A DNA stretch of 64,000 nt from Spirochaetota bacterium (GTDB lineage: Bacteria; Spirochaetota; Spirochaetia; Treponematales; UBA12059): positions 1-64,000 of the forward strand of contig JAKQKE010000114.1 in the NCBI GenBank assembly GCA_029560805.1. The letters run 5' to 3'. Below are positions 9,525-18,124 of this stretch, in pieces (the first letter of the stretch is position 1; every line of letters begins with the position of its first letter). The notes under the pieces were generated by a model. The model was not told the origin of the DNA. It saw only the letters and a list, made by a program, of their open reading frames with translations, and searched no databases. A program made the translations under genes and the position numbers.

Positions 9525-10052
9525 CTAGAAGCGGTAGCGGACGCCGAGCCCGCCGGACGCGCCTATGCCGAAGGCCGGGAACATCGGTATATCGAGGCCG
9601 ACTTCGATGAACAGCTCGAACGGGGCCTTCCTGAAGCGGTAGGCTAGGCCGCCGGGCACGCGGGCTCCGAGGCCGAAGCCGCCGTCGTAGAGATTGAAGA
9701 AGGCTCCGAGGCCGAAGAACGGCGTGAAGGAGGCGGCCTCGATGACGAGCATGCCGGGGAACGCGTACTCGTAATTGGCCTGAAGGAGGATGGAGTAGCC
9801 GCCGTGCCCGCCGCCGAAATTCCATGCGGCTTTAGCGTCGAGCCAGGAAGCCGGCCCGAGGTCCAGCTCGAAGCTGACGCCGGTAGGCTGGCCGAGAAAC
9901 AGGCCCAGGCCCATCGGACCGTCGGCCGGTACGCCGGACAGGCGAATGGTGGTAGGGCTAGCCTGCTTGGCCGGCTTCGACTTGGCCGGAGCGGCAGCCA
10001 GCGGCAGGGTCAGGAGAGCCAGGGCGCAGATGATAGACAGGATGCGTTTCAT
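9525..10052 (-). CDS. Small outer-membrane beta-barrel protein (hypothetical)
   Basis: This 175-residue protein starts with a clear Sec signal (MKRILSIICALALLTLPLAAAPA), has a Lys/Pro-rich linker, then alternating hydrophobic/polar Gly- and aromatic-rich strands, and ends GVRYRF with a terminal phenylalanine as in outer-membrane barrels. An AAGGAG site precedes the ATG. The ending resembles that of the 165-residue protein at 26339-26836, suggesting a family of small barrel proteins. Substrate and function cannot be read from the sequence. It is divergent from rlmJ. Confidence 0.7.
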   Translation of the reverse strand: MKRILSIICALALLTLPLAAAPAKSKPAKQASPTTIRLSGVPADGPMGLGLFLGQPTGVSFELDLGPASWLDAKAAWNFGGGHGGYSILLQANYEYAFPGMLVIEAASFTPFFGLGAFFNLYDGGFGLGARVPGGLAYRFRKAPFELFIEVGLDIPMFPAFGIGASGGLGVRYRF

Positions 10053-10161
10053 GCGAAGACTCCTTGGAAGACGCTAGGTCGATAGTATGCTAGCATATCC
10101 GGCCGGCTTGTTCGAGCCGTGGCCGCTCCGAGGCCAGGCGGCGCCGCGCGGAGGACCTGCG

Positions 10162-11028
10162 ATGCTCAGCTATAGACACGGCTTCCACGCCGGCAACCAC
10201 GCCGACGTGCTCAAGCATACGACGCTCGTAGCCTGCCTGCGTGCGATGCGCGCCAAGGAAACGCCGCTCCTCTACGTCGACACGCATGCCGGAGCCGGCT
10301 CGTACGCGCTGCGGGAAGGCTTCGCCGCCCAGAACGACGAGTGGGCCGGAGGCGTGGAGCGCCTGGCCGCCTTCGCCGGGAACGAGAACCCGCCGCCGGT
10401 CGTGGCCGACTACCTGGCAGCGGTGATCGGCCCCGGCGGCGCTCAGGCGATGGAGCGCTATCCCGGCTCGCCGGCCATAGCGGCCGCCTGGCTCCGGCCC
10501 CAGGACCGGCTGGCGTTGTTCGAGCTACACCCGAGCGACTACGGGCCGCTGTCGGCGATGTTCTCAGGTGACCGCCGAGCGCGCGTGGTCAACGCGGACG
10601 GCTTCTCCGGACTGCGCGGCGCGCTACCCCCGCCGTCTCGGCGCGCCCTCGTGCTCGTCGACCCGTCGTACGAGCTGGCGGCCGACTACGAGTGCGCCAT
10701 CGAGGCGCTCCGCGAGGCGCTCCGCCGCTTCGCCACGGGCGTCTACGCGGTCTGGTACCCGCTCCTCGAGCGGCCGGAGGCCAAGGCCCTGCCTCGGCGC
10801 TTAATGGATCTAGCCGCCGAGGCCGGCCCGCGCGGGGCGGCCGCGCTCGACGCGAGGCTGCGCGTACGCGGAAGCCGGCCCGGGGAGCGCGGCATGGCCG
10901 GCTCAGGGCTCGTCGTCTTCAACCCGCCGTGGCGCCTGGCCGACGGCCTGCGCGAGGCCCTGCCCTACCTGGCTCGCGCCCTCGGCGACGACGCCGACGC
11001 CTCATGGGACCTGGAGACGAGGGAATGA
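10162..11028 (+). CDS. rlmJ: 23S rRNA (adenine-2030-N6)-methyltransferase RlmJ
   Basis: This 288-residue protein has the RlmJ N-terminus MLSYRHGFHAGNHADVLKH, a VDTHAGAGSY SAM-binding loop near 39-48, and a catalytic DPSYE at 167-171. The enzyme methylates A2030 of 23S rRNA (E. coli numbering). The usual N6-adenine methylase motif is DPPY; here the second proline is serine. ATG 10162 is chosen because it begins the conserved MLSYRH sequence and has GGAGGA 6 bases upstream; an in-frame upstream ATG at 10087 has no family support. It is transcribed away from the barrel gene and converges on the M19 dipeptidase gene. Confidence 0.9.
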   Translation: MLSYRHGFHAGNHADVLKHTTLVACLRAMRAKETPLLYVDTHAGAGSYALREGFAAQNDEWAGGVERLAAFAGNENPPPVVADYLAAVIGPGGAQAMERYPGSPAIAAAWLRPQDRLALFELHPSDYGPLSAMFSGDRRARVVNADGFSGLRGALPPPSRRALVLVDPSYELAADYECAIEALREALRRFATGVYAVWYPLLERPEAKALPRRLMDLAAEAGPRGAAALDARLRVRGSRPGERGMAGSGLVVFNPPWRLADGLREALPYLARALGDDADASWDLETRE

Positions 11029-11032
11029 GGCA

Positions 11033-12049
11033 TCAGCCGGCTACGTCGCGGATGACCCGCAGCCAGTTGCCGCCCATGATCGCGGCGACGTCGGCCTCGG
11101 CGTAGCCGCGGGCCTGGAGAGCCGCGGTCAGCTGGCCTAGGCGGGAACAGTCGGGCATCACGAGGCCGTAGGGCGCCGAGAAGCCGTCGAAGTCGGTACC
11201 GAGGCCGACGTGCTCCACGCCGACGACCGAGACCAGGCGGTCGATGTGGTCGACCACCCTGGCGACGCCGACCTTGGCCGGGTCGGGATCGACGAAGACG
11301 CCGGCGAAGGTGACGCCGATAAGGCCGCCGGTCGCGGCGATGCGCTCGGCCTGGGCGTCGCTCAGGTTGCGCCGGTGGTCGCAGACGGCCCTCGAGTTGG
11401 AGTGCGACGCGACGAGCGGCCGCCGCGCCACGGCCAGGACCTCGTCGAGGGCCTGGTCGCAGAGGTGCGACACGTCGACTATCATGCCGAGGTTTTCCAT
11501 CTCGGCGACGACCTCTCGGCCGAACGGGGTCAGTCCGTCGGGGCCGGGGTGCTCGGCGCCGCGGCCGATGGCGTTGACGCGGTTCCAGGTCAGCGTCATC
11601 AGGCGCACGCCGCGTGCGTGGAAGGCGCGCAGCTCGTCGAGGCTCTCGCCTATCGCCTCGCCGCCCTCGATGGTCAGGAAGGCGGCCAGGGCGCCATCGC
11701 GCTTGGCGGCGAGGACCTCCCCGGACGTCGTCGCGAGCCGCGCCCTGCCCCCGGACCGCCCGACGGCCGACTCGACCGCGTCCAGGAGCCGGTAGGTATG
11801 CTCGCGGGCCTCGGGCACGAAGACCGTGTCGGTGAACAGGGCGAAGAACTGCGCCGTCACGCCGCCCTCGAGCAGCCGGGGAAAGTCGACGTGGCCCGTA
11901 TCGTTCCGAGCGCAGAGGTCGAGCGGCGGCACCCGTTCGCTCTTGAAGTCGTAGCCGGCGGCCGGTATGGCCGTGTCGCAGTGCCCGTCGATGACGATCA
12001 GGCGTTCGTGTAACGCGGGGACTCCTCTATCGGCGTATTCGTCGCGCAT
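11033..12049 (-). CDS. Membrane dipeptidase-type M19 peptidase (renal dipeptidase family)
   Basis: This 338-residue zinc dipeptidase has the HCD metal motif near 23-25 (VIDGHCDTA), a bridging Glu in IEGGEAIGE near 126, then DVSHLCD, VASHSNSR and GLGTDFDG in the expected order. M19 enzymes hydrolyse dipeptides and tolerate a D-residue at the C-terminal position. No signal peptide is seen, so it is probably cytoplasmic. It is the last gene of the lysA-containing run, one base after the lysA stop. The adjacent D-aminopeptidase, racemases and peptide transporter support a role in D-amino-acid-containing dipeptides, which is inference. Confidence 0.9.
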   Translation of the reverse strand: MRDEYADRGVPALHERLIVIDGHCDTAIPAAGYDFKSERVPPLDLCARNDTGHVDFPRLLEGGVTAQFFALFTDTVFVPEAREHTYRLLDAVESAVGRSGGRARLATTSGEVLAAKRDGALAAFLTIEGGEAIGESLDELRAFHARGVRLMTLTWNRVNAIGRGAEHPGPDGLTPFGREVVAEMENLGMIVDVSHLCDQALDEVLAVARRPLVASHSNSRAVCDHRRNLSDAQAERIAATGGLIGVTFAGVFVDPDPAKVGVARVVDHIDRLVSVVGVEHVGLGTDFDGFSAPYGLVMPDCSRLGQLTAALQARGYAEADVAAIMGGNWLRVIRDVAG

Positions 12050-12050
12050 A

Positions 12051-13319
12051 TCACAGCTCCCTGGCTATCAGGTCGTCGAAGGTCTCGCGCCGGACCGACA
12101 GGCGGTGCTCGCCGGAATCGGTCAACACCATCGCCGGGCGCGGTAGGCGGTTGTAGTTGCTGGCCATCGAGTGGTTGTAGGCGCCGGTCGTGAACACGGC
12201 GAGCACGTCGCCGGGCTCGGGCGACTGGAGCGCGACGTCGCGTATCAGGATGTCGCCCGACTCGCAGCACTTGCCCGCGACCGTGACGACCTCGTCGCGC
12301 GGCGCGTCGTGCCGGTCGGCCACGCTCGCCTCGTAGACCGCGCCGTATAGGGCCGGCCTCGGATTGTCGGGCAGGCCGCCGTCGACGCCGACGTAGGTCT
12401 TCACCTCCGGGATGACCTTCTTGGAGCCGACGGTGTACAGGGTGAGTCCGGCCTCGCCGACGACCCAGCGTCCGGGCTCGATCACGACGCGGGGCAGGCG
12501 CAGGTTCGCGGTCGCGCAGGCGGCGGTCAGCTCGGCCATCATCGGGTCGACGAAATACGACAAGGGCCTGGCCCGCTCGTCGTCGTGGTAGTGGACGCCG
12601 TAGCCGCCGCCGAGGTTCAGCTCGGCCGTCTCGAAGCCGTAGTCGGCCTTGAGCTCGGCCATCAGCGCGCAGACGACGCCGATGGCCTTGAGGTGGGATT
12701 CGTTCGACAGGAGCTGGGAGCCGACGTGGAAATGGAAGCCGAGGAGCTCGACGCCCTCCATGCCGAGGGCCGCGCCGACGTAAGCGTCGCGGACGCGCCG
12801 GTCGAGCGGGATGCCGAACTTGGAGTCGAGCCGACCGGTCGAGATGTACTCGTGGGTGTGGCTATCCACGCCCGGGGCGACGCGGAACAGTATCCTGGCG
12901 CGCCGGCCCAGGGCCGTCGCGGCCCGGTTCAGCGTCTCGAGCTCGTGCAGGTTGTCGACGACGACCCGGCCGACGCCGTACTCGACGGCCATCCTGATCT
13001 CGGCGTCGGTCTTGGAGTTGCCGTGGAAATAGACCCGGTCCATCGGGAAGCCGGCCTTGGAGGCCGCGAACAGCTCGCCGCCGGAGACCACGTCGAGGCC
13101 TATGCCCTCGGAGGCGACGATGCGCAGGACGTCGAGCGTCTGGAGCGCCTTGCTCGCGTACAGCGCGTAGGTGTTCGGGTAGCGTCCCAGGAAGTCGTCG
13201 CGCAGCTCGCGCAGGCGCTCGCGTATCATGCGTTCGGAGACCACGTAGAGGGGGGTCCCGTATTCCTTAGCGAGGGCGACGGCGTCGCAGCCGTCGAAGC
13301 TCAGATGCGCCATGGTCAT
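12051..13319 (-). CDS. lysA: Diaminopimelate decarboxylase LysA
   Basis: This 422-residue fold-III PLP decarboxylase has ASKA with the PLP lysine at 57, HFHVGSQL near 198, GGGYGVHY near 238, EPGRWVVGE near 285 and the dimer-completing CCESGDIL near 350. It converts meso-diaminopimelate to L-lysine. A second Met at residue 3 (13313) is an equally possible start. It sits between the D-aminopeptidase and M19 dipeptidase genes rather than with dap genes, so it may act on DAP released from imported peptides as well as in biosynthesis; this is inference. Related ornithine or arginine decarboxylases are less likely given the CCESGD context. Confidence 0.9.
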   Translation of the reverse strand: MTMAHLSFDGCDAVALAKEYGTPLYVVSERMIRERLRELRDDFLGRYPNTYALYASKALQTLDVLRIVASEGIGLDVVSGGELFAASKAGFPMDRVYFHGNSKTDAEIRMAVEYGVGRVVVDNLHELETLNRAATALGRRARILFRVAPGVDSHTHEYISTGRLDSKFGIPLDRRVRDAYVGAALGMEGVELLGFHFHVGSQLLSNESHLKAIGVVCALMAELKADYGFETAELNLGGGYGVHYHDDERARPLSYFVDPMMAELTAACATANLRLPRVVIEPGRWVVGEAGLTLYTVGSKKVIPEVKTYVGVDGGLPDNPRPALYGAVYEASVADRHDAPRDEVVTVAGKCCESGDILIRDVALQSPEPGDVLAVFTTGAYNHSMASNYNRLPRPAMVLTDSGEHRLSVRRETFDDLIAREL

Positions 13320-13364
13320 GCGCCCCTTTCACGCCTGTCGGCCAGGAAAGAGTACCACGGCCGA

Positions 13365-13404
13365 GGCGCTAGGGCTAGCGCCGACGGAGCCTTGGCCCGT
13401 CGGC
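13365..13404 (-). other. Two overlapping hairpins between dppA and lysA
   Basis: In the 94-base gap after the D-aminopeptidase stop, GGCGCTA/TAGCGCC (7 bp, 4-base loop, 13365-13382) and GCCGACGG/CCGTCGGC (8 bp, 9-base loop, 13380-13404) share three bases, so they cannot both form fully. No T-run follows either, so an intrinsic terminator is unlikely. They may act in mRNA processing or differential expression within the operon. Confidence 0.45.
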
Positions 13405-13413
13405 GCGCCCGGG

Positions 13414-14214
13414 TCATAGCACGAAGAACAGGAAGGCCATCACCTCGCCCCAGTCCTTGGACGAGAAGCCTACCTCGTGGGCGCCGAGGCGCCTGGCGCC
13501 CGGATAGTACGAGCCCCGGTTGGCCAGCCAATGCTGCTTGAAGTGTATCGACACATCGAAGGACGCGGGTAGCTCGACGAGCATGCGCCTCGGGTCGGCC
13601 GCGAGCGCGTCGGCCGCCGCGGCCGCGATGCGCTCCTGGGCCAGAGCCGGGTGTATCGATATCGACGCGTTGCCGCGGCCCTCGGATACGGCTACGGTGC
13701 GGATGTTCGGATTGACCGAGGCCGCGGTGGCGCAGAGGGCCGCGTCGCCGGCGAGCAGCAGGACGGGCACGCCGACGTGGGCGGCTATGTACGCGTTGAT
13801 CAGGAACTCGGACGCGAGTTCGCCGTTGATCCTGACGGCCACGTTGTTCGTGTCCATCGTATGCGCGAGCGGGCTGCCTGCGGTGCCGGCCGCGGAATGG
13901 TAGCCGATGAAGAATACGCCCTCGTGGCTCGGCTCGAGGCCGGCCATCATCACGTAGGGATCGCGGGTCCAGGCGCGCAGGACGCGGGCCTCGCGCGGCA
14001 GGCGCGACGGGTCTATCGAGCGGCCGGAGCCATGGGCGTCCTTGACGAGGATATCCGTGACGCCCGAGGCGACCGCCGCCTCGCAGGCCGCCGCCACCTC
14101 GCTCGTCATCTCCGCCCTGAAGTAGGCGCCCTGAGCCTCGCCTATCTCGGTTTCCTTCCAGTCGACGATGCCGCAGACGCCCTCTATGTCCGCGCTGACG
14201 TACAGCCTATCCAT
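13414..14214 (-). CDS. dppA: DppA-type D-aminopeptidase (peptidase family M55)
   Basis: This 266-residue protein follows the M55 pattern: SADIEGVCG at 7-15, VKDAHGSG near 57-64, FIGYHSAAGT near 101-110 and a later HTMDT segment, giving the Asp/Glu/His metal set. The Bacillus subtilis relative is a zinc D-aminopeptidase that acts on D-Ala-containing peptides and is the first gene of a dipeptide-transport operon. Here an oligopeptide ABC transporter lies a few kilobases away, separated by racemase genes, so a similar role in using D-amino-acid peptides is a reasonable inference. No signal peptide is present. Confidence 0.88.
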   Translation of the reverse strand: MDRLYVSADIEGVCGIVDWKETEIGEAQGAYFRAEMTSEVAAACEAAVASGVTDILVKDAHGSGRSIDPSRLPREARVLRAWTRDPYVMMAGLEPSHEGVFFIGYHSAAGTAGSPLAHTMDTNNVAVRINGELASEFLINAYIAAHVGVPVLLLAGDAALCATAASVNPNIRTVAVSEGRGNASISIHPALAQERIAAAAADALAADPRRMLVELPASFDVSIHFKQHWLANRGSYYPGARRLGAHEVGFSSKDWGEVMAFLFFVL

Positions 14215-14245
14215 GGATCACCTCCACCTTCAACGTAAATACCTT

Positions 14246-14361
14246 ACCACGGAGACACGGAGGTCAAGAACATGGTATGTAGTGATGGAAATCGCGGCAA
14301 AGCGATCCTGCCATGTACATGACCTTTTCAAGTTCTCTCCGTGCCTCCGTGACTCCGTGGT
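14246..14361. repeat. 116-bp intergenic element with 18-bp terminal inverted repeats
   Basis: The gap between the M20 gene and dppA begins with ACCACGGAGACACGGAGG (14246-14263) and ends with CCTCCGTGACTCCGTGGT (14344-14361), inverted copies with one mismatch. The interior has lower GC than its surroundings and contains no open frame of note. Its size and inverted ends resemble a non-autonomous MITE-like or palindromic repeat inserted inside an operon. Sequences of this CACGGAGACACGGAG type recur in many bacterial genomes, from memory. No target-site duplication could be identified confidently. Confidence 0.6.
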
Positions 14362-14372
14362 TCATTCTCCGA

Positions 14373-15557
14373 TCATATCCGTTCCAGGAGGCGTAGGGCG
14401 CAGGACACCTGCATCGCGACGCCGAGGGGCAGGCAGTCCTCGTCGAGGTCGAAGGTCGACGCATGGAGCGGGGCGACGATCCCGCGGCCGAGGTTGCCGC
14501 AACCCAGGTGGTAGAAGGCGCCCGGCCGCTCCTTGCAGAAGAACGAGAAGTCCTCGACGCCCATGCTCGGCCGTTCCTTCCACTCGAGGTTGCCGGGGCA
14601 CAGGACGTCGTCGGCCGCGGCAGTGACGACGTCGACCACGTCGGAGTCGTTGACGAGGGCCGCGTAGCCGTAGGCGACCTCGAGCGAGCCCGAGCCGCCG
14701 AGCGCCGCCGGGACGCCCTCGACGACGGCACGGGCCTTGCTCACGAGCAGGTCGCGGACCTCGTCCGAGGCGGTACGCAGCGTAGCGTTCATCGTCACTT
14801 CGTCGGCGACCACGTTCGACGCCGTGCCGCCCTGGATCGTGCCTATCGTCAGCACGGCCGAATCGAGGGGAGACACGGAGCGCGAGACGAGGGTATGGAG
14901 CGCGTTCACGACCTGGGCCGCGATCATCACGGCGTCGACTCCGCGCTCCGGATAGGCCGCGTGGCAGCCCAGTCCCCGGACGACCACGCGGAGGTCCGTA
15001 CTGGAGCCGTTCAGGGCGCCCTTCCTGGTCTCGACGCGGCCGACCGGCAGGTAGGGCATCACGTGGAGGCCGAGGACGAAGTCGACGCGCGGATGCTCCA
15101 GGCAGCCGTCGGCTATCATCGTCGCCGCGCCGCCCACGGTCTCCTCGGCCGGCTGGAACAGGAGCTTCACGTTGCCGGCCAGCTCGGCCCGCCTCTCGGC
15201 GAACCACCTGGCGACGCCGAGCAGGATGGCCGTATGGGCGTCGTGGCCGCAGGCGTGCATGACGCCGTCGACCTCCGAGGCGTACTCGGCGCCGGTCTCC
15301 TCGCGTATAGGCAGCGCGTCGATGTCGGCCCGCAGGGCGACCGTCCGGCCGGGCCTGGCCCCGCGGACCAAGCCGACGACGGCGGTGCCGCGCCGCTCGC
15401 GCTCGACCCCCATCTCCTCGAGCCTCGCCTCGATGAAATCCGCCGTCCGGTGCTCCTCGAGGCCGAGCTCCGGATGACGGTGTAGCGCTCGCCTGATCTC
15501 GACGAGCCAGGGCCGGATGTCCCAGGCGTCGATGCGAAGCTTCTTGGCGTCGGTCAT
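14373..15557 (-). CDS. M20-family amidohydrolase (N-acyl-amino-acid / N-acetyl-DAP deacetylase type)
   Basis: This 394-residue M20D hydrolase has HRHPELGLEE at 26-35, MHACGHDAH near 102-110, FQPAEE near 133-138, the dimer-domain CHAAYPERGVDA near 178 and MGVEDFSFF near 353, so all metal ligands are present. Relatives remove acyl groups from amino acids (hippurate, N-acetyl-diaminopimelate, indole-acetyl conjugates). With lysA in the same run, N-acetyl-DAP or an N-acyl peptide fragment is a plausible substrate, but the family does not settle it. Its start overlaps the end of the alanine racemase gene by 4 bases, so the two are co-transcribed. Confidence 0.88.
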   Translation of the reverse strand: MTDAKKLRIDAWDIRPWLVEIRRALHRHPELGLEEHRTADFIEARLEEMGVERERRGTAVVGLVRGARPGRTVALRADIDALPIREETGAEYASEVDGVMHACGHDAHTAILLGVARWFAERRAELAGNVKLLFQPAEETVGGAATMIADGCLEHPRVDFVLGLHVMPYLPVGRVETRKGALNGSSTDLRVVVRGLGCHAAYPERGVDAVMIAAQVVNALHTLVSRSVSPLDSAVLTIGTIQGGTASNVVADEVTMNATLRTASDEVRDLLVSKARAVVEGVPAALGGSGSLEVAYGYAALVNDSDVVDVVTAAADDVLCPGNLEWKERPSMGVEDFSFFCKERPGAFYHLGCGNLGRGIVAPLHASTFDLDEDCLPLGVAMQVSCALRLLERI

Positions 15558-16819
15558 ACCAGGCCCTCCATGACGTAGTCGGTTTCGGCCACGAGTTCGC
15601 CGCCTTCGTAGTAGGCGCGGGGAACCCTGGCGCCGATCGAGCAGATCACATCGTTACGGTTGGTGCCGGCCCAGGAGGCCACCTCGAGCACCGGCACGCC
15701 GGATCCGGGCTCCCCGCGTCGGTCGCCGCCGAGCAGCACGACCTCGTCGCCCTCGGCCACGCCGGGCACGGCGCTGACGTCGACCGTGCACTGGTCCATG
15801 CAGATCAGGCCCACGACCGGCGCCCGGACGCCCCGGACCAGGACGCTGGCCACGTTCGACAGGCAGCGCTTGTAACCGTCGGCGTAGCCGACCGGCAAGG
15901 TGGCCAGGAGGGCGCCGCCCGGAGGCGCGCGATAGCTGAAGTCATAGCCGACGCCCTCGCCCGGGCTCAGGCGCCTGAGTCGAGATATCCTGGTGCTCAG
16001 GCGGAAGGGGGTGATCATGTCGGCCGAGTCGGTCAGCGGGGTATCGAGCGGGGTGACGCCGTACAGCACGGCGCCTGGCCTCACCATATCCAGGCGGTAG
16101 GCGGGGTAGCGCATCAGGCCGATCGAGTCGCAGACGTGCCTGATCGCGAAGCGCAGGCCGAGCGAGGCCGCCTCGTCGACGAGCCGCTCGAACGCCGCGA
16201 ACTGGGCCGCGTCGGAGGCCGCGTCGTAGAGCGCCAAGTGGGTAAAGATACCCTCGAGCTCGAGGGACGGCAGGGAGGCCATGCGGCCCAGGAGCTCGGC
16301 CGCCGAGCCGGCCCCTATGCCCGGCTCGAACAGCCCGGGCTTGAGGCCGAGGCGGTTCATGCCGGTGTCGATTTTGACGTGGGCGACCGCCCTGACGCCG
16401 GCCGCCCGGGCCGCGGTCGAGAAGGCCTCGGCCTGCCCGAGGTCGAATAGGGAGCAGGTGACGCGCTCGCGGGCCGCGACCGGCAGGTACTCGTCGGGCG
16501 TGTGGCCCATCACCAGGATCGCCGCGTCGGGATAGGCCCGTCGGAGGCGCAGGGCCTCGGGCAGGCAGGCGACCGCGAGCATGTCGACGCCCTCGCGCAG
16601 GAGGGCGCGGGCTACGCGCACCGCACCGAGGCCGTACGCGTCGGCCTTGACGACGGCCGCGATCTTTACCGGAGTGAACGCCGGAGTGAACGCGGCGCCT
16701 CGTCCCGCCTCGTCGTCGCCCTCGGGGCCGTCGTTCGGCGCGCCTACCATGCCCTTGACCTGCCTGAGGTTGTGGGCGATGGCATCGAGGTCGATGTCGA
16801 AGCGGGTAGACCTCAGCAC
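15554..16819 (-). CDS. alr: Alanine racemase (first of two adjacent paralogues)
   Basis: This 421-residue PLP racemase has the KADAYG lysine at 58, KIDTGMNRLG near 150, the catalytic VGYDFSY tyrosine, VGYADG and the CMDQ active-site loop. It interconverts L- and D-alanine, or possibly related amino acids. It carries a roughly 20-residue Gly/Glu-rich insert after residue 27, with a small AFTP duplication, just before the PLP-lysine strand. The Tyr-to-GYADG spacing is one residue longer than in its neighbour. It overlaps the second racemase gene by 7 bases. The two differ throughout, so this is not a recent duplication, and different substrate ranges are possible. Confidence 0.85.
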   Translation of the reverse strand: MLRSTRFDIDLDAIAHNLRQVKGMVGAPNDGPEGDDEAGRGAAFTPAFTPVKIAAVVKADAYGLGAVRVARALLREGVDMLAVACLPEALRLRRAYPDAAILVMGHTPDEYLPVAARERVTCSLFDLGQAEAFSTAARAAGVRAVAHVKIDTGMNRLGLKPGLFEPGIGAGSAAELLGRMASLPSLELEGIFTHLALYDAASDAAQFAAFERLVDEAASLGLRFAIRHVCDSIGLMRYPAYRLDMVRPGAVLYGVTPLDTPLTDSADMITPFRLSTRISRLRRLSPGEGVGYDFSYRAPPGGALLATLPVGYADGYKRCLSNVASVLVRGVRAPVVGLICMDQCTVDVSAVPGVAEGDEVVLLGGDRRGEPGSGVPVLEVASWAGTNRNDVICSIGARVPRAYYEGGELVAETDYVMEGLV

Positions 16820-17949
16820 GGCTCCTCCTCTTCCAGGCGGCTATCCAGGTAGATCCTGGGCACGCGCACGGAGACCGAGCTGATTATCTCGTAGTCGATG
16901 GTGCCGAGCAGCTCCGCCAGCTCCCCGGCCGAAGGGCCGCCCGGCCCGAACAGGGTCGCGGTCGCGCCCTCGCCCTCGTCGGGCAGGTCGGTCAGGTCAA
17001 CCATGAACTGGTCCATGCAGACCGTGCCGACGATGGGGGCCTTCCCGGACGGCAAGCCGACCCAGCCGCGGTTGGACAGGGCCCGCGACACGCCGTCGGC
17101 GTAGCCGAGCGGTAACGTGCCTATCCTCGAGGCCCTGCGGGCGACGAAGGTGCGGCCGTAGCCGACGCTGTCACCCGCGGGCAGCGTCCTGACCTGCGTG
17201 ACCTTGGCTTTGAGCGCCATCGCGGGAACCAGGGCCGGTCCGTCGGCCTCGAGCCCGGCGACGCCGAGCCCGTAGACGGCGATGCCGACCCGTCCCATAT
17301 CCAGCCGAGAGGCGGGCATCCGCATATACGCGGAGCTGTTGGCGATGTGCCGCGCGAAGCCGCGCACCCCGGCGGCCTCGATGGCGGCCGTCGCCTCGTT
17401 AAAGCGCTCGAGCTGGAGCCGCGCGAAGACGCTCTCGGGGTCGTCGGCGTCGGCGAAGTGGGAGAAGACGCCCTCGAGCAGGGCGCCGGGCGTCGAGGCT
17501 ATCGCCTTGGCCGCGGCGGCGGCCTCGGACGCAGGCACGCCGAGCCTGGACATGCCGGTATCGACCTTCAGGTGCAGCCTGGCCACGCGGCCGCGCAACT
17601 CGGCCTGAGCCGCGACCATCCTGGCGTTCTCGACCGAGACCACCGCCACGGACAGGCCGCCGGCGACCGCCCGGCCCGCTCCCTCGGGCCCCGTGTAGCC
17701 CATCACGAGGATCGGTTCGACGACGCCGGCGGCCCTTAGGGCCAGCCCCTCGTCGACCATGGCCACCGCCAGGGACGTAGCCCCGGCTTCAAGGCAGGCC
17801 CTCGCGACCGGCGCCGCGCCGTGCCCGTAGGCGTCGGCCTTGACGACGGCGCACAGCCCCGAATCCCCGCCGGCCAGGGCGACGAGGCGCTTGACGTTCC
17901 TTCGTATCGCCGAGAGATCCACCTCGGCCCATGCTTGCCTGTCTATCAT
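16813..17949 (-). CDS. alr: Alanine racemase (second of two adjacent paralogues)
   Basis: This 378-residue racemase has the canonical N-terminus RQAWAEVDLSAIRRN, KADAYGHG with PLP Lys37, HLKVDTGMSRLG, the SVGYGRTF tyrosine, LPLGYADG and CMDQ. It is closer to textbook Alr than the neighbour. Start choice: ATG 17949 is preceded by GGGAGGGC and begins at the conserved fold; an in-frame ATG at 18018 would add 23 residues without family support. It is the first gene of the run down to the M19 dipeptidase. Together the pair could supply D-alanine for peptidoglycan and recycle D-alanine from imported peptides. Confidence 0.88.
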   Translation of the reverse strand: MIDRQAWAEVDLSAIRRNVKRLVALAGGDSGLCAVVKADAYGHGAAPVARACLEAGATSLAVAMVDEGLALRAAGVVEPILVMGYTGPEGAGRAVAGGLSVAVVSVENARMVAAQAELRGRVARLHLKVDTGMSRLGVPASEAAAAAKAIASTPGALLEGVFSHFADADDPESVFARLQLERFNEATAAIEAAGVRGFARHIANSSAYMRMPASRLDMGRVGIAVYGLGVAGLEADGPALVPAMALKAKVTQVRTLPAGDSVGYGRTFVARRASRIGTLPLGYADGVSRALSNRGWVGLPSGKAPIVGTVCMDQFMVDLTDLPDEGEGATATLFGPGGPSAGELAELLGTIDYEIISSVSVRVPRIYLDSRLEEEEPC

Positions 17950-18124
17950 CGATGCGCCCTCCCAGGCGCGACGTTTGTACGCGAATGCGGGGTTTTCAAC
18001 CCCGTGCAACACTATCACGAGCGTGAAGCGACGACAATACGAGCGGGCCCGCCAGCTTCACCAAAGGCCGCCTAGGCGCTACAATGCGAGCCGCGCTCCG
18101 GGTAGGACGCGCGAGGAGCGACGC

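Noticed and set aside
12585..13541. Open frame antisense to lysA and its upstream gap
   Set aside because: Shadow frame without motif; lysA on the other strand carries all catalytic residues.
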